In this document: in pieces, positions 8,906-16,908 of the stretch
How positions within the stretch are numbered: position 1 is the stretch's first letter
How the letters are laid out: every line of letters begins with the position of its first letter
Assembly (NCBI RefSeq): GCF_030410045.1
Contig: NZ_JAUFRA010000003.1
Coordinates: 61,743-125,742, forward strand
Direction of reading: 5' to 3'
Source of the DNA: Marivivens donghaensis
GTDB taxonomy: Bacteria > Pseudomonadota > Alphaproteobacteria > Rhodobacterales > Rhodobacteraceae
DNA length: 64,000 bases
The notes under the pieces: model-generated
Databases searched by the model: none
What the model saw: only the letters and a program-made list of their open reading frames with translations
What the model was told of the DNA's origin: nothing
Made by a program: the position numbers and the translations under genes

Positions 8906-9333
8906 TTTGTTTCGTTTCCTAAAGAATTTAGAAATTCTTCATAATTTCTATAGTAATCCGCTTCATCATATCGATGCGATGCGAGCACCATACAAACGGC
9001 GCCCTGGCTGAAAGCGTCCATCTCGCGCCAAACCATCTTGCTTATATAAAGGCCCTTGCGGGGGTCGCGCAGCCAGTATTCAGATTTCGTGGTTCCATCG
9101 TCGATCTTCATGCGGAAACTGCCTGACAGGGCGAATACTATCTGTTCTAATTCGCGATGTGCATGTCCGCCGCGTTCTGAATCGACTGGCACATTATAGA
9201 GGTAATATACGCGGGCGATTTTAAATGGAATGTGCTTGCCTCCTTCGACAAACGTCAGATCTCCCCTCGGATCGTGGATCTGGGGTAAATCGAGTATACG
9301 CACACTTCCTTTTTCTCTAAGTATTTCATTCAT
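8902..9333 (-). CDS. qdtA: dTDP-4-keto-6-deoxyglucose 3,4-ketoisomerase (QdtA/FdtA type)
   Basis: A small cupin (143 residues) of the WxcM/FdtA family. It shows IHDPRGDLTFVEGGKHIPF, YYLYNVPVDSERGGHAH with the conserved histidines, and ELEQIVFALSGSFRM. These enzymes move the keto group of dTDP-4-keto-6-deoxyglucose from C4 to C3 before amination. The gene overlaps both neighbours by four bases (qdtF upstream, qdtB downstream), so the three make one translational unit. FdtA (galacto) and QdtA (gluco) differ by few residues, so product configuration is open. Confidence 0.85.
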   Translation of the reverse strand: MNEILREKGSVRILDLPQIHDPRGDLTFVEGGKHIPFKIARVYYLYNVPVDSERGGHAHRELEQIVFALSGSFRMKIDDGTTKSEYWLRDPRKGLYISKMVWREMDAFSQGAVCMVLASHRYDEADYYRNYEEFLNSLGNETK

Positions 9334-10499
9334 CCGATACAGTTCCTTGCAGCGTAGGGATGGTAATTCTTCAAACTCTTTCCAAAATTATCTCGTTGTT
9401 CCATGTCTGCACCATGAGCTCGAAGTACTTCAGCAACTTCGTCAGGATTTTTCCCTGAATATGCATACATCAATGGGGTGGTGCCGTTATGGTTCGGTCG
9501 GTTTGGGTCTGCCCCAAATTCGAGGAGCTTACGGCAGAGCCTTGTGTCACCGGCCCAAGCAGCGCGTATCAGTGGGGTCCAGCCATTCTTATCTCGTACG
9601 TTTATGTGGGAGGGATCTAACGCTTTATCGTTCAATTCGCCAGTCACTTCGAACCATTCCCAAGTACGGTTGCGGCTGAGGCGAAGGCTGTAATCAATGG
9701 TAGCGATTGTCAGGCTTTCAGCATCCCTATCAAGCACGGTACCAGGTTTTTCCCGCGATGAGTGGTTCAGTATATCCCAACCACCTATTTGCATATCTTC
9801 TATTATTGGAATCTGGTATTCGCGGAACGAAAAAGCACGCAACTGTTGGATGATCCCATCGGCTGTGTCGAAAAGGTTGATTTTGAGGCCTGCATAGTCG
9901 ATTTCAGATTTTGCAAAATAACTAGAACCATTCGCGGCCTGCGCGGTGGATCTAGGTGCTTCAGAGGCAACAAGCCGGTCTAATTTCTCGCGAAATAGCG
10001 CAAACCCGTGGCCCATGTATGCAAAATAGAGATCGCGTGCTGTCCAAGTCACTGGAATTTTAAAGATGGTTTGCGCGATGATTGGGCCAGTGTCGATTCC
10101 TGAATCAATCTCGTGCAAGGTTACTCCGGTACGTTGCTTACCGTGAAGGATAGGTAGGGCGGAGGTGTACATGCCCTTGTAAGCTGGCAGTGCTGAGAAG
10201 TGGATGTTAAACAACCTATCAGACTGGAAATCAGCGGGGCGAATTATCCTGTCGAATTCCAAAGAAATAAATACCAGTTGAGGGACTTCTTGTGCTTGCT
10301 CAAGCGTTACCACATCGACGCCGAATTCGCGTGCGTAGCGGATCAAGGACGGCTGCCAAGTTGATACCCCGGTATCGTTGCGGTTTGGGCAGACCATCAA
10401 ACGGTCTTTCCACCCTAGATTGATCATGTAGATAAGTGCGTCTACCGCAATCTGATTCTTGCCGGCAAGGCAAATCTTACGGGTGTTTACATTGGTCAC
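9330..10499 (-). CDS. qdtF: dTDP-3-amino-sugar N-formyltransferase with ankyrin repeats (QdtF type)
   Basis: The 389-residue protein has a formyltransferase core with the catalytic set Asn98, His100 (LFNIHFSALPAYKG) and Asp136 (DSGIDTGPII), using N10-formyl-tetrahydrofolate. From about residue 297 it carries ankyrin repeats (NGWTPLIRAAWAGD, GTTPLMYAYSGKN). This architecture is known from QdtF of Providencia alcalifaciens O40, which formylates dTDP-Qui3N. Together with the isomerase and aminotransferase it predicts a 3-formamido-3,6-dideoxyhexose donor. The start is GTG at 10499, overlapping as GTGA the stop of a truncated upstream frame. Confidence 0.88.
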   Translation of the reverse strand: MTNVNTRKICLAGKNQIAVDALIYMINLGWKDRLMVCPNRNDTGVSTWQPSLIRYAREFGVDVVTLEQAQEVPQLVFISLEFDRIIRPADFQSDRLFNIHFSALPAYKGMYTSALPILHGKQRTGVTLHEIDSGIDTGPIIAQTIFKIPVTWTARDLYFAYMGHGFALFREKLDRLVASEAPRSTAQAANGSSYFAKSEIDYAGLKINLFDTADGIIQQLRAFSFREYQIPIIEDMQIGGWDILNHSSREKPGTVLDRDAESLTIATIDYSLRLSRNRTWEWFEVTGELNDKALDPSHINVRDKNGWTPLIRAAWAGDTRLCRKLLEFGADPNRPNHNGTTPLMYAYSGKNPDEVAEVLRAHGADMEQRDNFGKSLKNYHPYAARNCIG

Positions 10500-10660
10500 G
10501 GCAGCATATCTTTGTTTTTCCAGTCTTGGATGCTTCTCAGACTGAGGCTATTTTTTAAAAAGCCATAGTTTCTTTGCGACATCGGATCATTTTTGTAGGC
10601 TTGATCGAGTGACGCCAACCCATTCAAGATTATGAGTTGTAGGATACAGTAAGTGTTGGT
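10496..10660 (-). pseudogene. Truncated gene tail upstream of qdtF
   Basis: An open frame without a start codon ends in TGA that overlaps the qdtF GTG start (GTGA). The last part reads SLDQAYKNDPMSQRNYGF and then SLSLRSIQDWKNKDMLP, which looks like a real protein C-terminus. Upstream it hits an in-frame TGA at 10661-10663. The coupled stop/start suggests an operon partner of qdtF whose 5' part was lost by rearrangement. I do not recognise the family. Confidence 0.45.
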
Positions 10661-11166
10661 TCAGTCAATGCTGGCCCCAAACCGCACATTGTCAGCGTAA
10701 GTCTGGATAGCTTGAAAATTTACTACATCTATTTTAGGGTAAACGTTATCGGACATTAATTGCTCTTTCCCATCTGGAAGTTGCGTGTTGCCTGAGGTTT
10801 GCTGAGATCCTACTTTAGTAGTAATTTTGGAACTCCTCAGGTGAACGCGTTTGGTTCTAGCCTAACAATGAGCGTGGCTTAAGCGACAGTTTATCAATGA
10901 ACCGGCTTGAACTAACTCTCAAGGCTTTCTCTGCCGAAGTGTTGGTGCTCCTTGCCTACCTCGGAGAGGCCGTTTCGGGGGACGTTGCTGCCCGCTTTGG
11001 TAAGGCATCACTTTAGCTTTTTCCAAAATGAACTCAGCTCATACGGCGCCTTTTCTGATGGTGGTCGGAATGTCGCGTGTATTCGCAGAAGTCACCAATG
11101 ACGGACGCTGACACTAAAGAGTGTTGGCTTCCAGTCTCTTTCCTTCTGCCAAAAGCACCATTAACC
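10661..11166. other. Non-coding junction between the qdt operon and the recombinase gene
   Basis: About 500 bases without a supported gene. A 39-codon frame (10897-11016, plus strand) could be a decayed fragment but matches nothing I know. The stretch lies between a truncated gene tail and a tyrosine recombinase, which fits a rearrangement scar. Confidence 0.35.
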
Positions 11167-12072
11167 CTATTTCCAAACATTATGCTCTGCCTTTTCCAGA
11201 TATCGAGCCAAGACCTGAACTGACTTCCACCCTCCAGCACGCATAATGGCAGCCGTATCATGCCCACGCTTGAGCAGTTCCTGCGCTGCGCCTACCCGAA
11301 GGGAGTGGCCGCTGAACTCCTGAGCATTGAAGTCATTATACCCGCTACGCAGTGCTGCCGCCTTAATCATGCGTCGTACCGTGGTTGTCTCTAATTCGCG
11401 GTTGATCGGCTTGTTCTTATAAATTGGACAAAAGAGCCAGAAAATTTCGGAGCCACGCCAAGCTTGCCATTCGTCGATCAATTCAGCGGTCCATCTCGAT
11501 GTGAAGGCTATCCGGCCCTCGCCAAACGGGTCTGCCTTGCTACGGCGGACAATGACCTGAAGTGTTCCGTCGGGACGGACAGTGAGATCTTCGTCCCTTA
11601 GAGCGACGAGTTCGGATCGACGTGTTAGCAGTTCAAAACCCAAGGCCATCATTGCCCTGTTCCGAAGGCCTGTTGGCGTATCCGGCTCTGACGCAAGGAA
11701 GCGCTCCAGATCATCGGAAGTAATTCCGCGCGCTTGTTTCGGCCGCGTCAGCTTTGAACGCCGCACGCGCCGGAGGGAGAGGTTGATGTCCTCGTCGTAG
11801 GTTGGATCTTCGAGACGCAGCAGGCGATGGATTTTTCGGATGGCGTAGAGGCGGCGGCGGACGGTCGAGGCCGATTTCTCCCGCCCCTGGTCCTCAATAA
11901 AGGCGCAAACTGTGTCAACGTCTGCAGGGAAGGGCTGACGCCCAAGTTTCTGGCACCAGTCGACAAAGGCCTGAACGTCTGAGTAATATGCGCGCATCGT
12001 CGAGGGGGCGTATGCGCCCTCAAGCCGATCAAATTCAGATCGCCAGTTTATGTGTGAGCTGGTATCTAACAT
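11167..12072 (-). CDS. Tyrosine recombinase / integrase
   Basis: A 301-residue site-specific recombinase. The N-terminal SAM-like core-binding domain (about 1-105) begins with SEFDRLEGAYAPSTMRAYYSD. The catalytic domain has the Arg in FELLTRRSELVALRDEDL, Lys in IVRRSKADPFGEG, the HxxR box in FSGHSLRVGAAQELLKRG, a Trp in GGWKSVQVLARYLEKAE and the nucleophile Tyr in ARYLEKA. All key residues are present. It probably moved a small element here; no flanking tRNA or att duplication was found. It is transcribed away from an XRE regulator across a shared operator. Confidence 0.9.
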   Translation of the reverse strand: MLDTSSHINWRSEFDRLEGAYAPSTMRAYYSDVQAFVDWCQKLGRQPFPADVDTVCAFIEDQGREKSASTVRRRLYAIRKIHRLLRLEDPTYDEDINLSLRRVRRSKLTRPKQARGITSDDLERFLASEPDTPTGLRNRAMMALGFELLTRRSELVALRDEDLTVRPDGTLQVIVRRSKADPFGEGRIAFTSRWTAELIDEWQAWRGSEIFWLFCPIYKNKPINRELETTTVRRMIKAAALRSGYNDFNAQEFSGHSLRVGAAQELLKRGHDTAAIMRAGGWKSVQVLARYLEKAEHNVWK

Positions 12073-12107
12073 GCGTAATTAATATCTAAATTGCGTAAAA
12101 TACGCAA
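12072..12107. promoter_or_regulatory. Operator between integrase and XRE regulator
   Basis: TTGCGTA-AAA-TACGCAA at 12091-12107 is a perfect 7-bp inverted repeat with a three-base centre. A third TGCGTA half-site at 12072-12077 overlaps the integrase start codon. Such spacing suits a small Cro/CI-type dimer, so the XRE protein probably represses itself and the integrase. Binding is inferred. Confidence 0.6.
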
Positions 12108-12117
12108 TAGGAGATTT

Positions 12118-12357
12118 ATGGATATCACTACTGAGCAAATAAAAGCTGCTCGCGGAGCACTGAATTGGTCCGCTGCAAAACTAGCGGAAGAGAGCGGTTT
12201 GTCTTTGCGGACTGTTCAGAATCTCGAAGCAGCAAACAGTGATGTTACCGTTCGTAAAAGTTCGATTTTGGCGATTAAGACGGTTTTTGAATCTGCCGGC
12301 ATCGAATTCATCGGCACGCCCGACGACGCGCCTGGGATACGCATTCACCGGAAATAA
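12118..12357 (+). CDS. XRE (Cro/CI-type) transcriptional regulator
   Basis: A 79-residue helix-turn-helix protein: TEQIKAARGALNWSAAKLAE then SGLSLRTVQNLEAANSD, the classic HTH_3 pattern. Its C-terminal IEFIGTPDDAPGIRIHR is typical of short phage- or element-borne XRE repressors in Rhizobiales and Rhodobacterales. The ATG at 12118 has a good AGGAG at seven bases; a longer frame from 12091 would start inside the operator. Divergent from the tyrosine recombinase. Confidence 0.85.
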   Translation: MDITTEQIKAARGALNWSAAKLAEESGLSLRTVQNLEAANSDVTVRKSSILAIKTVFESAGIEFIGTPDDAPGIRIHRK

Positions 12358-12437
12358 AAACTCATTTTCCACGGGGACTGGACGCAACCCCGACATCGCT
12401 CGGATAATGGAACCCAACCACCACGGAGGGTTTCCAC

Positions 12438-13001
12438 ATGTCCGAGACACACATCATCCCGTCGACTGATCTCTACGCCGCACACCTGCCCAGTGACCCC
12501 GAGACCCTCTTCGGGTTTCTCAGTGAGGCCGTCTCTGACGCCCTAAAACCTGCGAATGCCTATGAGGCCTACCTCGTTGGGCAAATTACCGAGCTCGACA
12601 TTGAGATCCTCCGACACCGGCAGATGTCCAACGCGCTCATCCAGAACGAGCTTGGCAATGAGGTAATCGTAGCTCTAACCGGCCATCGGCTGTTGGGGTC
12701 TCGCACCCCTGATGGCTTGGACTTAAGGGCCATTCATGATCCAAAGCGCGCCGAGGCCAAGTCGATCGCAAATGACTTAAACTCATCCGATCCCACCCGC
12801 GTGACACAGGCTAAGGCCCAACTGACAGAGCATGGCGTCGACCTCGCCCTCCTGACGGCGCGGGCCTATCAGGCGGCCACGGGGATTGCCGCGCACAATG
12901 ACGCAATTGAGAGGCTCGAGGTGAGGCGCCGCCGCCTGCACCAAGATTTCGACCGGATGGTGAATGCCCGCGCACAAGCCGCGACGCCCGTCAGCCAATG
13001 A
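12438..13001 (+). CDS. Hypothetical protein (187 aa)
   Basis: I do not recognise a characterised family. The acidic to neutral, mostly helical protein (AYEAYLVGQITELDIEILRH, ending in ERLEVRRRRLHQDFDRMVNA) is preceded by GGAGG at ten bases and overlaps the next gene by four bases (ATGA). The two genes probably form a pair. Helical content and the partner's NARRHGL motif suggest a protein complex of unknown role, perhaps tied to a mobile element. Confidence 0.6.
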   Translation: MSETHIIPSTDLYAAHLPSDPETLFGFLSEAVSDALKPANAYEAYLVGQITELDIEILRHRQMSNALIQNELGNEVIVALTGHRLLGSRTPDGLDLRAIHDPKRAEAKSIANDLNSSDPTRVTQAKAQLTEHGVDLALLTARAYQAATGIAAHNDAIERLEVRRRRLHQDFDRMVNARAQAATPVSQ

Positions 13002-13903
13002 CAACCACAGCTCAACTCCAGTCCAATCGAGCAAACGCGAGCCAGTGGACAGGCCCAACTTCGGCGGTCGGGCGGCGTAGGTCATCCCAGAACGCGAGGC
13101 GCCATGGCCTGGCGGGTGAGCCTAATGCGGAAGACATCTCTGCCATGGCAGAGGTGATTTTCGACGGCGGCTGGCCCGAGGTGTGTACGGACCATTACGC
13201 CGTTGGCATGGTGCTCGCCGCGGCCGAAGTGAGGCGCAGGCACGCGGCGCAACACCTGAGAGAGGTCGAAAAAGATCTGGCCAATCCCGATCCCGTCGTT
13301 GATGACGTGAGCCGCCGCGTGGAGGCCATCATTGCCGACGTCGGCGCAGACAAAAAACGTGAGGGCCTGCGCCTCCTCGCGAGCATGAACCGCACCACGT
13401 CACAAGCCCGCGCCGAGAGACATCGACTCGCCCTCCGGTACCTGTCAGAGGCCGAGGCGCAGGCCTCAAAAGCTCGACGCCGATACGCTAAATACCTCAA
13501 ATCCCGAAACGAACCCAATTTCTACCATGGGGCGAATTCATTTCCAGCTCGAGCGGGCCTCTTTCCTGCGTTTTTTGCGGCGGGCGATAAATTCGAGGTG
13601 CTTGACGAGGATAAACACGAGCCCGAAGTGGTAGGGAGCGGTGCCGAGGAAGATCGGCCAGGCGTAGTCCCAGCCGCCAAATATCCAGGCGAAGACGGCC
13701 ACGGGGAAGGACCCGACAAACGAGATCATCGAGAGCACAAAAATCGGCAGCCCCGCGGCCCCGTCGACGCCGCCGATGACCGCGCCGAGGTCCATGAGGT
13801 ATCCACCAAAAATGAGGAGGAGCGAGAGCCCGAGGGCGATGCCGAGGAAGAGGGTCAATTTCAGATCCGAGCTAAATGTGGGGTGACGCTAAACCCGCCT
13901 TAG
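12998..13903 (+). CDS. NARRHGL-motif hypothetical protein, probably with aberrant C-terminal readthrough
   Basis: Residues 1 to about 175 look genuine: a GPTSAVGRRRSSQNARRHGL motif near the start, found in a widespread family of unknown function, then helical sequence up to SRNEPNF at about 13520. Members of this family often end near RNEPN. From there the frame continues 125 residues in low-complexity acidic/basic sequence that lies exactly antisense to the small membrane protein gene at 13538-13858. I infer the original end was lost by a rearrangement near 13520 and the reading frame now runs through foreign DNA. Confidence 0.5.
   Translation: MTTTAQLQSNRANASQWTGPTSAVGRRRSSQNARRHGLAGEPNAEDISAMAEVIFDGGWPEVCTDHYAVGMVLAAAEVRRRHAAQHLREVEKDLANPDPVVDDVSRRVEAIIADVGADKKREGLRLLASMNRTTSQARAERHRLALRYLSEAEAQASKARRRYAKYLKSRNEPNFYHGANSFPARAGLFPAFFAAGDKFEVLDEDKHEPEVVGSGAEEDRPGVVPAAKYPGEDGHGEGPDKRDHREHKNRQPRGPVDAADDRAEVHEVSTKNEEEREPEGDAEEEGQFQIRAKCGVTLNPP
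13538..13858 (-). CDS. Small conserved membrane protein (106 aa)
   Basis: Three hydrophobic segments are visible (LFLGIALGLSLLLIFGGYL, a span near 36-60, and FGLVFILVKHLEFIA) followed by a basic tail (RRKKRRKEARSSWK). The GGVDGAAGLPIF and PYHFGLVFI segments look like conserved sequence and not chance antisense. The only in-frame start after the upstream stop is a non-ATG codon (TTG at 13858), so the N-terminus may have been altered by the rearrangement suspected nearby. Function unknown. Confidence 0.6.
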   Translation of the reverse strand: MTLFLGIALGLSLLLIFGGYLMDLGAVIGGVDGAAGLPIFVLSMISFVGSFPVAVFAWIFGGWDYAWPIFLGTAPYHFGLVFILVKHLEFIARRKKRRKEARSSWK

Positions 13904-14106
13904 AATTCTGGGAAGCGGCGCAATGGGATAGAGCCGTGGTACCCGTTACAACCCCAAGTAGCTCTCGTATGTACTGTACCCAAAAGTCCAGCCAAATGCC
14001 CGATAACATGAGCTCCCGCCGTCCGCCAAATGAGGCAAAAGTGCCGCGCCCCCTTGCCTCGCGCCCGCAACCTCCCATACCTTTCGGGGTAACTTAGGAG
14101 GCACTC

Positions 14107-15228
14107 ATGGCACATTCACACGTCGATCCCGATGGCTTGATGGAATTCTCGGTGGTCTTTACGGATCGGTCGCTCAATCACATGTCGGCGGTGTTTCAGC
14201 AGGTGATGCGCGACATCTCGGGCATGCTCAAGGATGTCTACAAGGCCGACCACGTGGCAATCGTCCCGGGTGGCGGCACCTATGGGATGGAGGCCGTGGC
14301 GCGGCAGTTTGGGGCGGGTGCCCACGCGCTGATCGTGCGGAATGGCTGGTTTTCCTATCGCTGGACGCAGATATTCGACGCGGGTCAGTTCACGGCTCAG
14401 ACGACCGTGTTCAAGGCGCGGCAGGCGGGCAATGACACCCGCGCGCCCTTTGCACCCGCGCCGATAGAGGACGTGACCCAAGCGATCCGCGATGCGAGGC
14501 CTGACGTGGTTTTCGCACCCCACGTGGAGACGAGCGCGGGGATTATCCTGCCAGACGATTACATCACTCAGTTGGCGGCGGCCGCACATGAGGTCGGGGC
14601 GTTGATGGTGCTTGATTGCATTGCGTCGGGTTGTGTCTGGGTCGACATGGCGGCGACGGGCGTAGACGTGCTGATTTCGGCGCCGCAAAAGGGCTGGTCG
14701 GCCTCACCTTCGGCGGGCTTGGTCATGATGTCGAACCGTGCGAAGGAACGTTTGGACGCCACGACATCCAACTCCTTTGCCATCGATCTCAAGAAATGGT
14801 CGTCGATCATGGAGGCCTATGAAAACGGCGGTCATGCCTATCACGCGACTATGCCGACAGATGCGCTGCGGGCGTTCCGTGACACGATGGTTGAGACGCG
14901 GGACTATGGTTTTGACAAACTCCGCGACGCCCAATGGGAGTTGGGAAATGCCGTGCGGGATATGCTGCGCGAAAAGGGGATTAAGTCGGTCGCGGCGGAC
15001 AGCTACGGCGCACCCGGTGTGGTGGTGAGCTACACCGACGATCCAGACATCCAGAACGGTAAGAAATTCGCGGCTCTGGGTATGCAGATCGCGGCGGGTG
15101 TCCCGCTGCAATGCGACGAGCCGTCGGATTTCCGAACCTTCCGTCTGGGTCTCTTTGGCCTCGACAAGCTCTATGATGTGGCAGGCACTGTGGAGCGCCT
15201 GCGCGGTGTCGTTGATCGGGTACTCTGA
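14107..15228 (+). CDS. Class V PLP-dependent aminotransferase
   Basis: A 373-residue class V aminotransferase, similar in layout to alanine/serine-glyoxylate aminotransferases. It has VAIVPGGGTYGMEAVARQF, VETSAGIILPDDYI, LMVLDCIASGCVWVDM with the PLP aspartate, and the Schiff-base lysine in ISAPQKGWSASPSAG. A strong GGAGG lies six bases before the ATG. It stands alone on the plus strand, with the convergent DsbA-like gene three bases beyond its stop. Substrate cannot be assigned; glyoxylate is the likely amino acceptor. Confidence 0.85.
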   Translation: MAHSHVDPDGLMEFSVVFTDRSLNHMSAVFQQVMRDISGMLKDVYKADHVAIVPGGGTYGMEAVARQFGAGAHALIVRNGWFSYRWTQIFDAGQFTAQTTVFKARQAGNDTRAPFAPAPIEDVTQAIRDARPDVVFAPHVETSAGIILPDDYITQLAAAAHEVGALMVLDCIASGCVWVDMAATGVDVLISAPQKGWSASPSAGLVMMSNRAKERLDATTSNSFAIDLKKWSSIMEAYENGGHAYHATMPTDALRAFRDTMVETRDYGFDKLRDAQWELGNAVRDMLREKGIKSVAADSYGAPGVVVSYTDDPDIQNGKKFAALGMQIAAGVPLQCDEPSDFRTFRLGLFGLDKLYDVAGTVERLRGVVDRVL

Positions 15229-15231
15229 TCC

Positions 15232-15873
15232 TTACGTTTGCGCGGCGATCTGGTCGATGATTGAGACCCACGTTTCGGGCGGTTGCGCGCCCGAAACCAA
15301 GTGCTGGTTCAAGACCACAAAGGTCGGTACCGAACTCACACCCATCTTTCGAATTTGACTATCGCGGGCGCGGGTCGCGATAAGGTCGTGATCGCTGTCG
15401 AGGCGAGATGCGACCTCGGGTCGGTCCATTCCGCAGGCCTCCGCAATACCGGCCAGGACCGCGTGGTTGCCGATGTTCTGGCCGTTGACGAAATATGCCT
15501 CAAACAGTTTGTTCACGACTTCGGTCTGGCATCCCTGCTGACCCGCCCAGTGGATCAGCCGATGCGCGTCGATCGTGTTCGGCGTTGTCTTGATGCCGTC
15601 AAAATTGATCGAACGCCCCGCGTTGGCCGCCGCCTGAACCACGGGGGCGTAGGCGCGGGTAGCTCCTTCTGGGCCGCCGAATTTGGTTTCGAGATAGGCG
15701 CGGCGATCCATGCCTTCGGGTGGCATTGTCGGATTGAGCTGGAACGGGTGCCATTCGATGACGAACCCATGGTCAGAACGTTCCGCTAAGGCGCGGTCGA
15801 GGTGGGTTTTTCCAATATAGCACCACGGGCAAATCGGGTCCGAAATCACGTCGAGTTTGATCATGTGGCTCAT
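15232..15873 (-). CDS. DsbA-family (FrnE-like) oxidoreductase
   Basis: A 213-residue thioredoxin-fold protein with CPWC at residues 14-17 (SDPICPWCYIGKTHLDRAL), an inserted helical domain, and the cis-proline loop in GVSSVPTFVVLNQHLVSGA. FrnE-type proteins and 2-hydroxychromene-2-carboxylate isomerases share this fold; the two cysteines favour a redox role. No signal peptide is seen, so it should be cytosolic. It is followed at its 5' side by a FAH-family gene in the same direction, 16 bases apart, and may be co-transcribed. Confidence 0.85.
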   Translation of the reverse strand: MSHMIKLDVISDPICPWCYIGKTHLDRALAERSDHGFVIEWHPFQLNPTMPPEGMDRRAYLETKFGGPEGATRAYAPVVQAAANAGRSINFDGIKTTPNTIDAHRLIHWAGQQGCQTEVVNKLFEAYFVNGQNIGNHAVLAGIAEACGMDRPEVASRLDSDHDLIATRARDSQIRKMGVSSVPTFVVLNQHLVSGAQPPETWVSIIDQIAAQT

Positions 15874-15889
15874 TCCTAATGCTCTGATA

Positions 15890-16735
15890 TCACAGAGCGT
15901 TGACTGCTTGTTGTCGCTGACGGCCCAGACCTTCGACTTCCAATTCCATTACGTCCCCTTCGATGAGGAACCGTTGGGGTTTCATGCCCATGCCAACGCC
16001 CGAAGGGGTGCCCGTGGCAATGATATCACCGGGTAACAGGGTCATGAATTGGCTCATATAGGACACAATCTCAGCGACACCAAAGATCATGTCCGATGTG
16101 TTCGAATTCTGCACCGTCTCGCCATTGAGTGACAGCGAGAGGGAGAGGTTCTGCGGATCAGGCACCTCGTCAGCAGTCACCAGATATGGGCCGATCGGAC
16201 CAAAGCTCGGCGCAGATTTGCCCTTGATCCACTGGCCGCCCTTTTCGATCTGAAACGCGCGTTCTGAGACGTCGTTCACGGTGCAATAACCCGCCACATA
16301 GGACAGTGCTTCGGCCTCTGAGACGTAAGAGGCGACCTTGCCAATCACCACGCCCAACTCGACCTCCCAATCGGTTTTGGTGGATTGGCGCGGGATGATG
16401 ACGGGGTCAAACGGGCCAGAGAGGGCCGAGGAGGCCTTACTGAAAATGATCGGTTCCTTGGGCGCATCCATACCCGCCTCGGCGGCGTGTTTCGCGTAGT
16501 TGAGGCCGATGCAATAGAAGTTCGGAACCGAGGCGAGGCAGGCACCGATCCGCTCTGAGTTTTCGATGACGGGCAGGGTGCTGAGGTTGATGGAACGGAT
16601 CGCATTCAACGCGTCAAACCCCAACGATGGTCCCGCGAAATCCGTCACATGCCCACTCAGATCGCGGATCGCTCCGCTCTCGTCCAGAATGGCAGGTTTT
16701 TCACGTCCAACTGGACCAACACGCAGAAGTTTCAT
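15890..16735 (-). CDS. Fumarylacetoacetate hydrolase family protein
   Basis: A 281-residue FAH-fold hydrolase or lyase. The C-terminal catalytic domain shows NFYCIGLNYAKHAAEAGM, the metal ligands in DWEVELGVVIGKVA, YTVNDVSERAF-type sequence, and ATGTPSGVGMGM. This subgroup includes 2-hydroxymuconate-type hydratases and enzymes annotated as ureidoglycolate lyase; the exact substrate is unknown. I use the ATG at 16735, which has GGAGAGG upstream; the longer frame adds ten residues. It heads a two-gene unit with the DsbA-like gene. Confidence 0.85.
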   Translation of the reverse strand: MKLLRVGPVGREKPAILDESGAIRDLSGHVTDFAGPSLGFDALNAIRSINLSTLPVIENSERIGACLASVPNFYCIGLNYAKHAAEAGMDAPKEPIIFSKASSALSGPFDPVIIPRQSTKTDWEVELGVVIGKVASYVSEAEALSYVAGYCTVNDVSERAFQIEKGGQWIKGKSAPSFGPIGPYLVTADEVPDPQNLSLSLSLNGETVQNSNTSDMIFGVAEIVSYMSQFMTLLPGDIIATGTPSGVGMGMKPQRFLIEGDVMELEVEGLGRQRQQAVNAL

Positions 16736-16858
16736 GGGCCTCTCCTCTTCCTTTGCGGGCACCATAGCAGTTTGATTTTGAATTCAAACTACGAAGCGCG
16801 TTGAGAATTGGGTCTCATAATCGCTCTGGAAAACGTAGCAAACTACCCTCCCAAAAAC

Positions 16859-16888
16859 AAAGGGCGGCCCATTCGGGTCGCCCTTTTT
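16859..16888 (-). terminator. Rho-independent terminator of cysNC
   Basis: A 12-bp stem with one mismatch (AAAGGGCGGCCC, loop ATTC, GGGTCGCCCTTT) lies 21 bases after the cysNC stop. The minus strand continues TTTGTTTTTGG, giving the U-tract. The plus-strand side also ends in T's, so it may act both ways. Confidence 0.85.
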
Positions 16889-16908
16889 CGTTTGCCGTGT
16901 TGAGCCTC

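Noticed and set aside
10897..11016. 39-codon ORF (MNRLELTLKAFSAEVLVLLA...) on the plus strand
   Set aside because: No clear ribosome-binding site, no family recognised, and it lies in a rearranged region; too weak to call a gene.
11034..11267. 77-codon minus-strand frame overlapping the end of the recombinase gene
   Set aside because: Out-of-frame shadow of the recombinase 3' end; its sequence lacks any motif.
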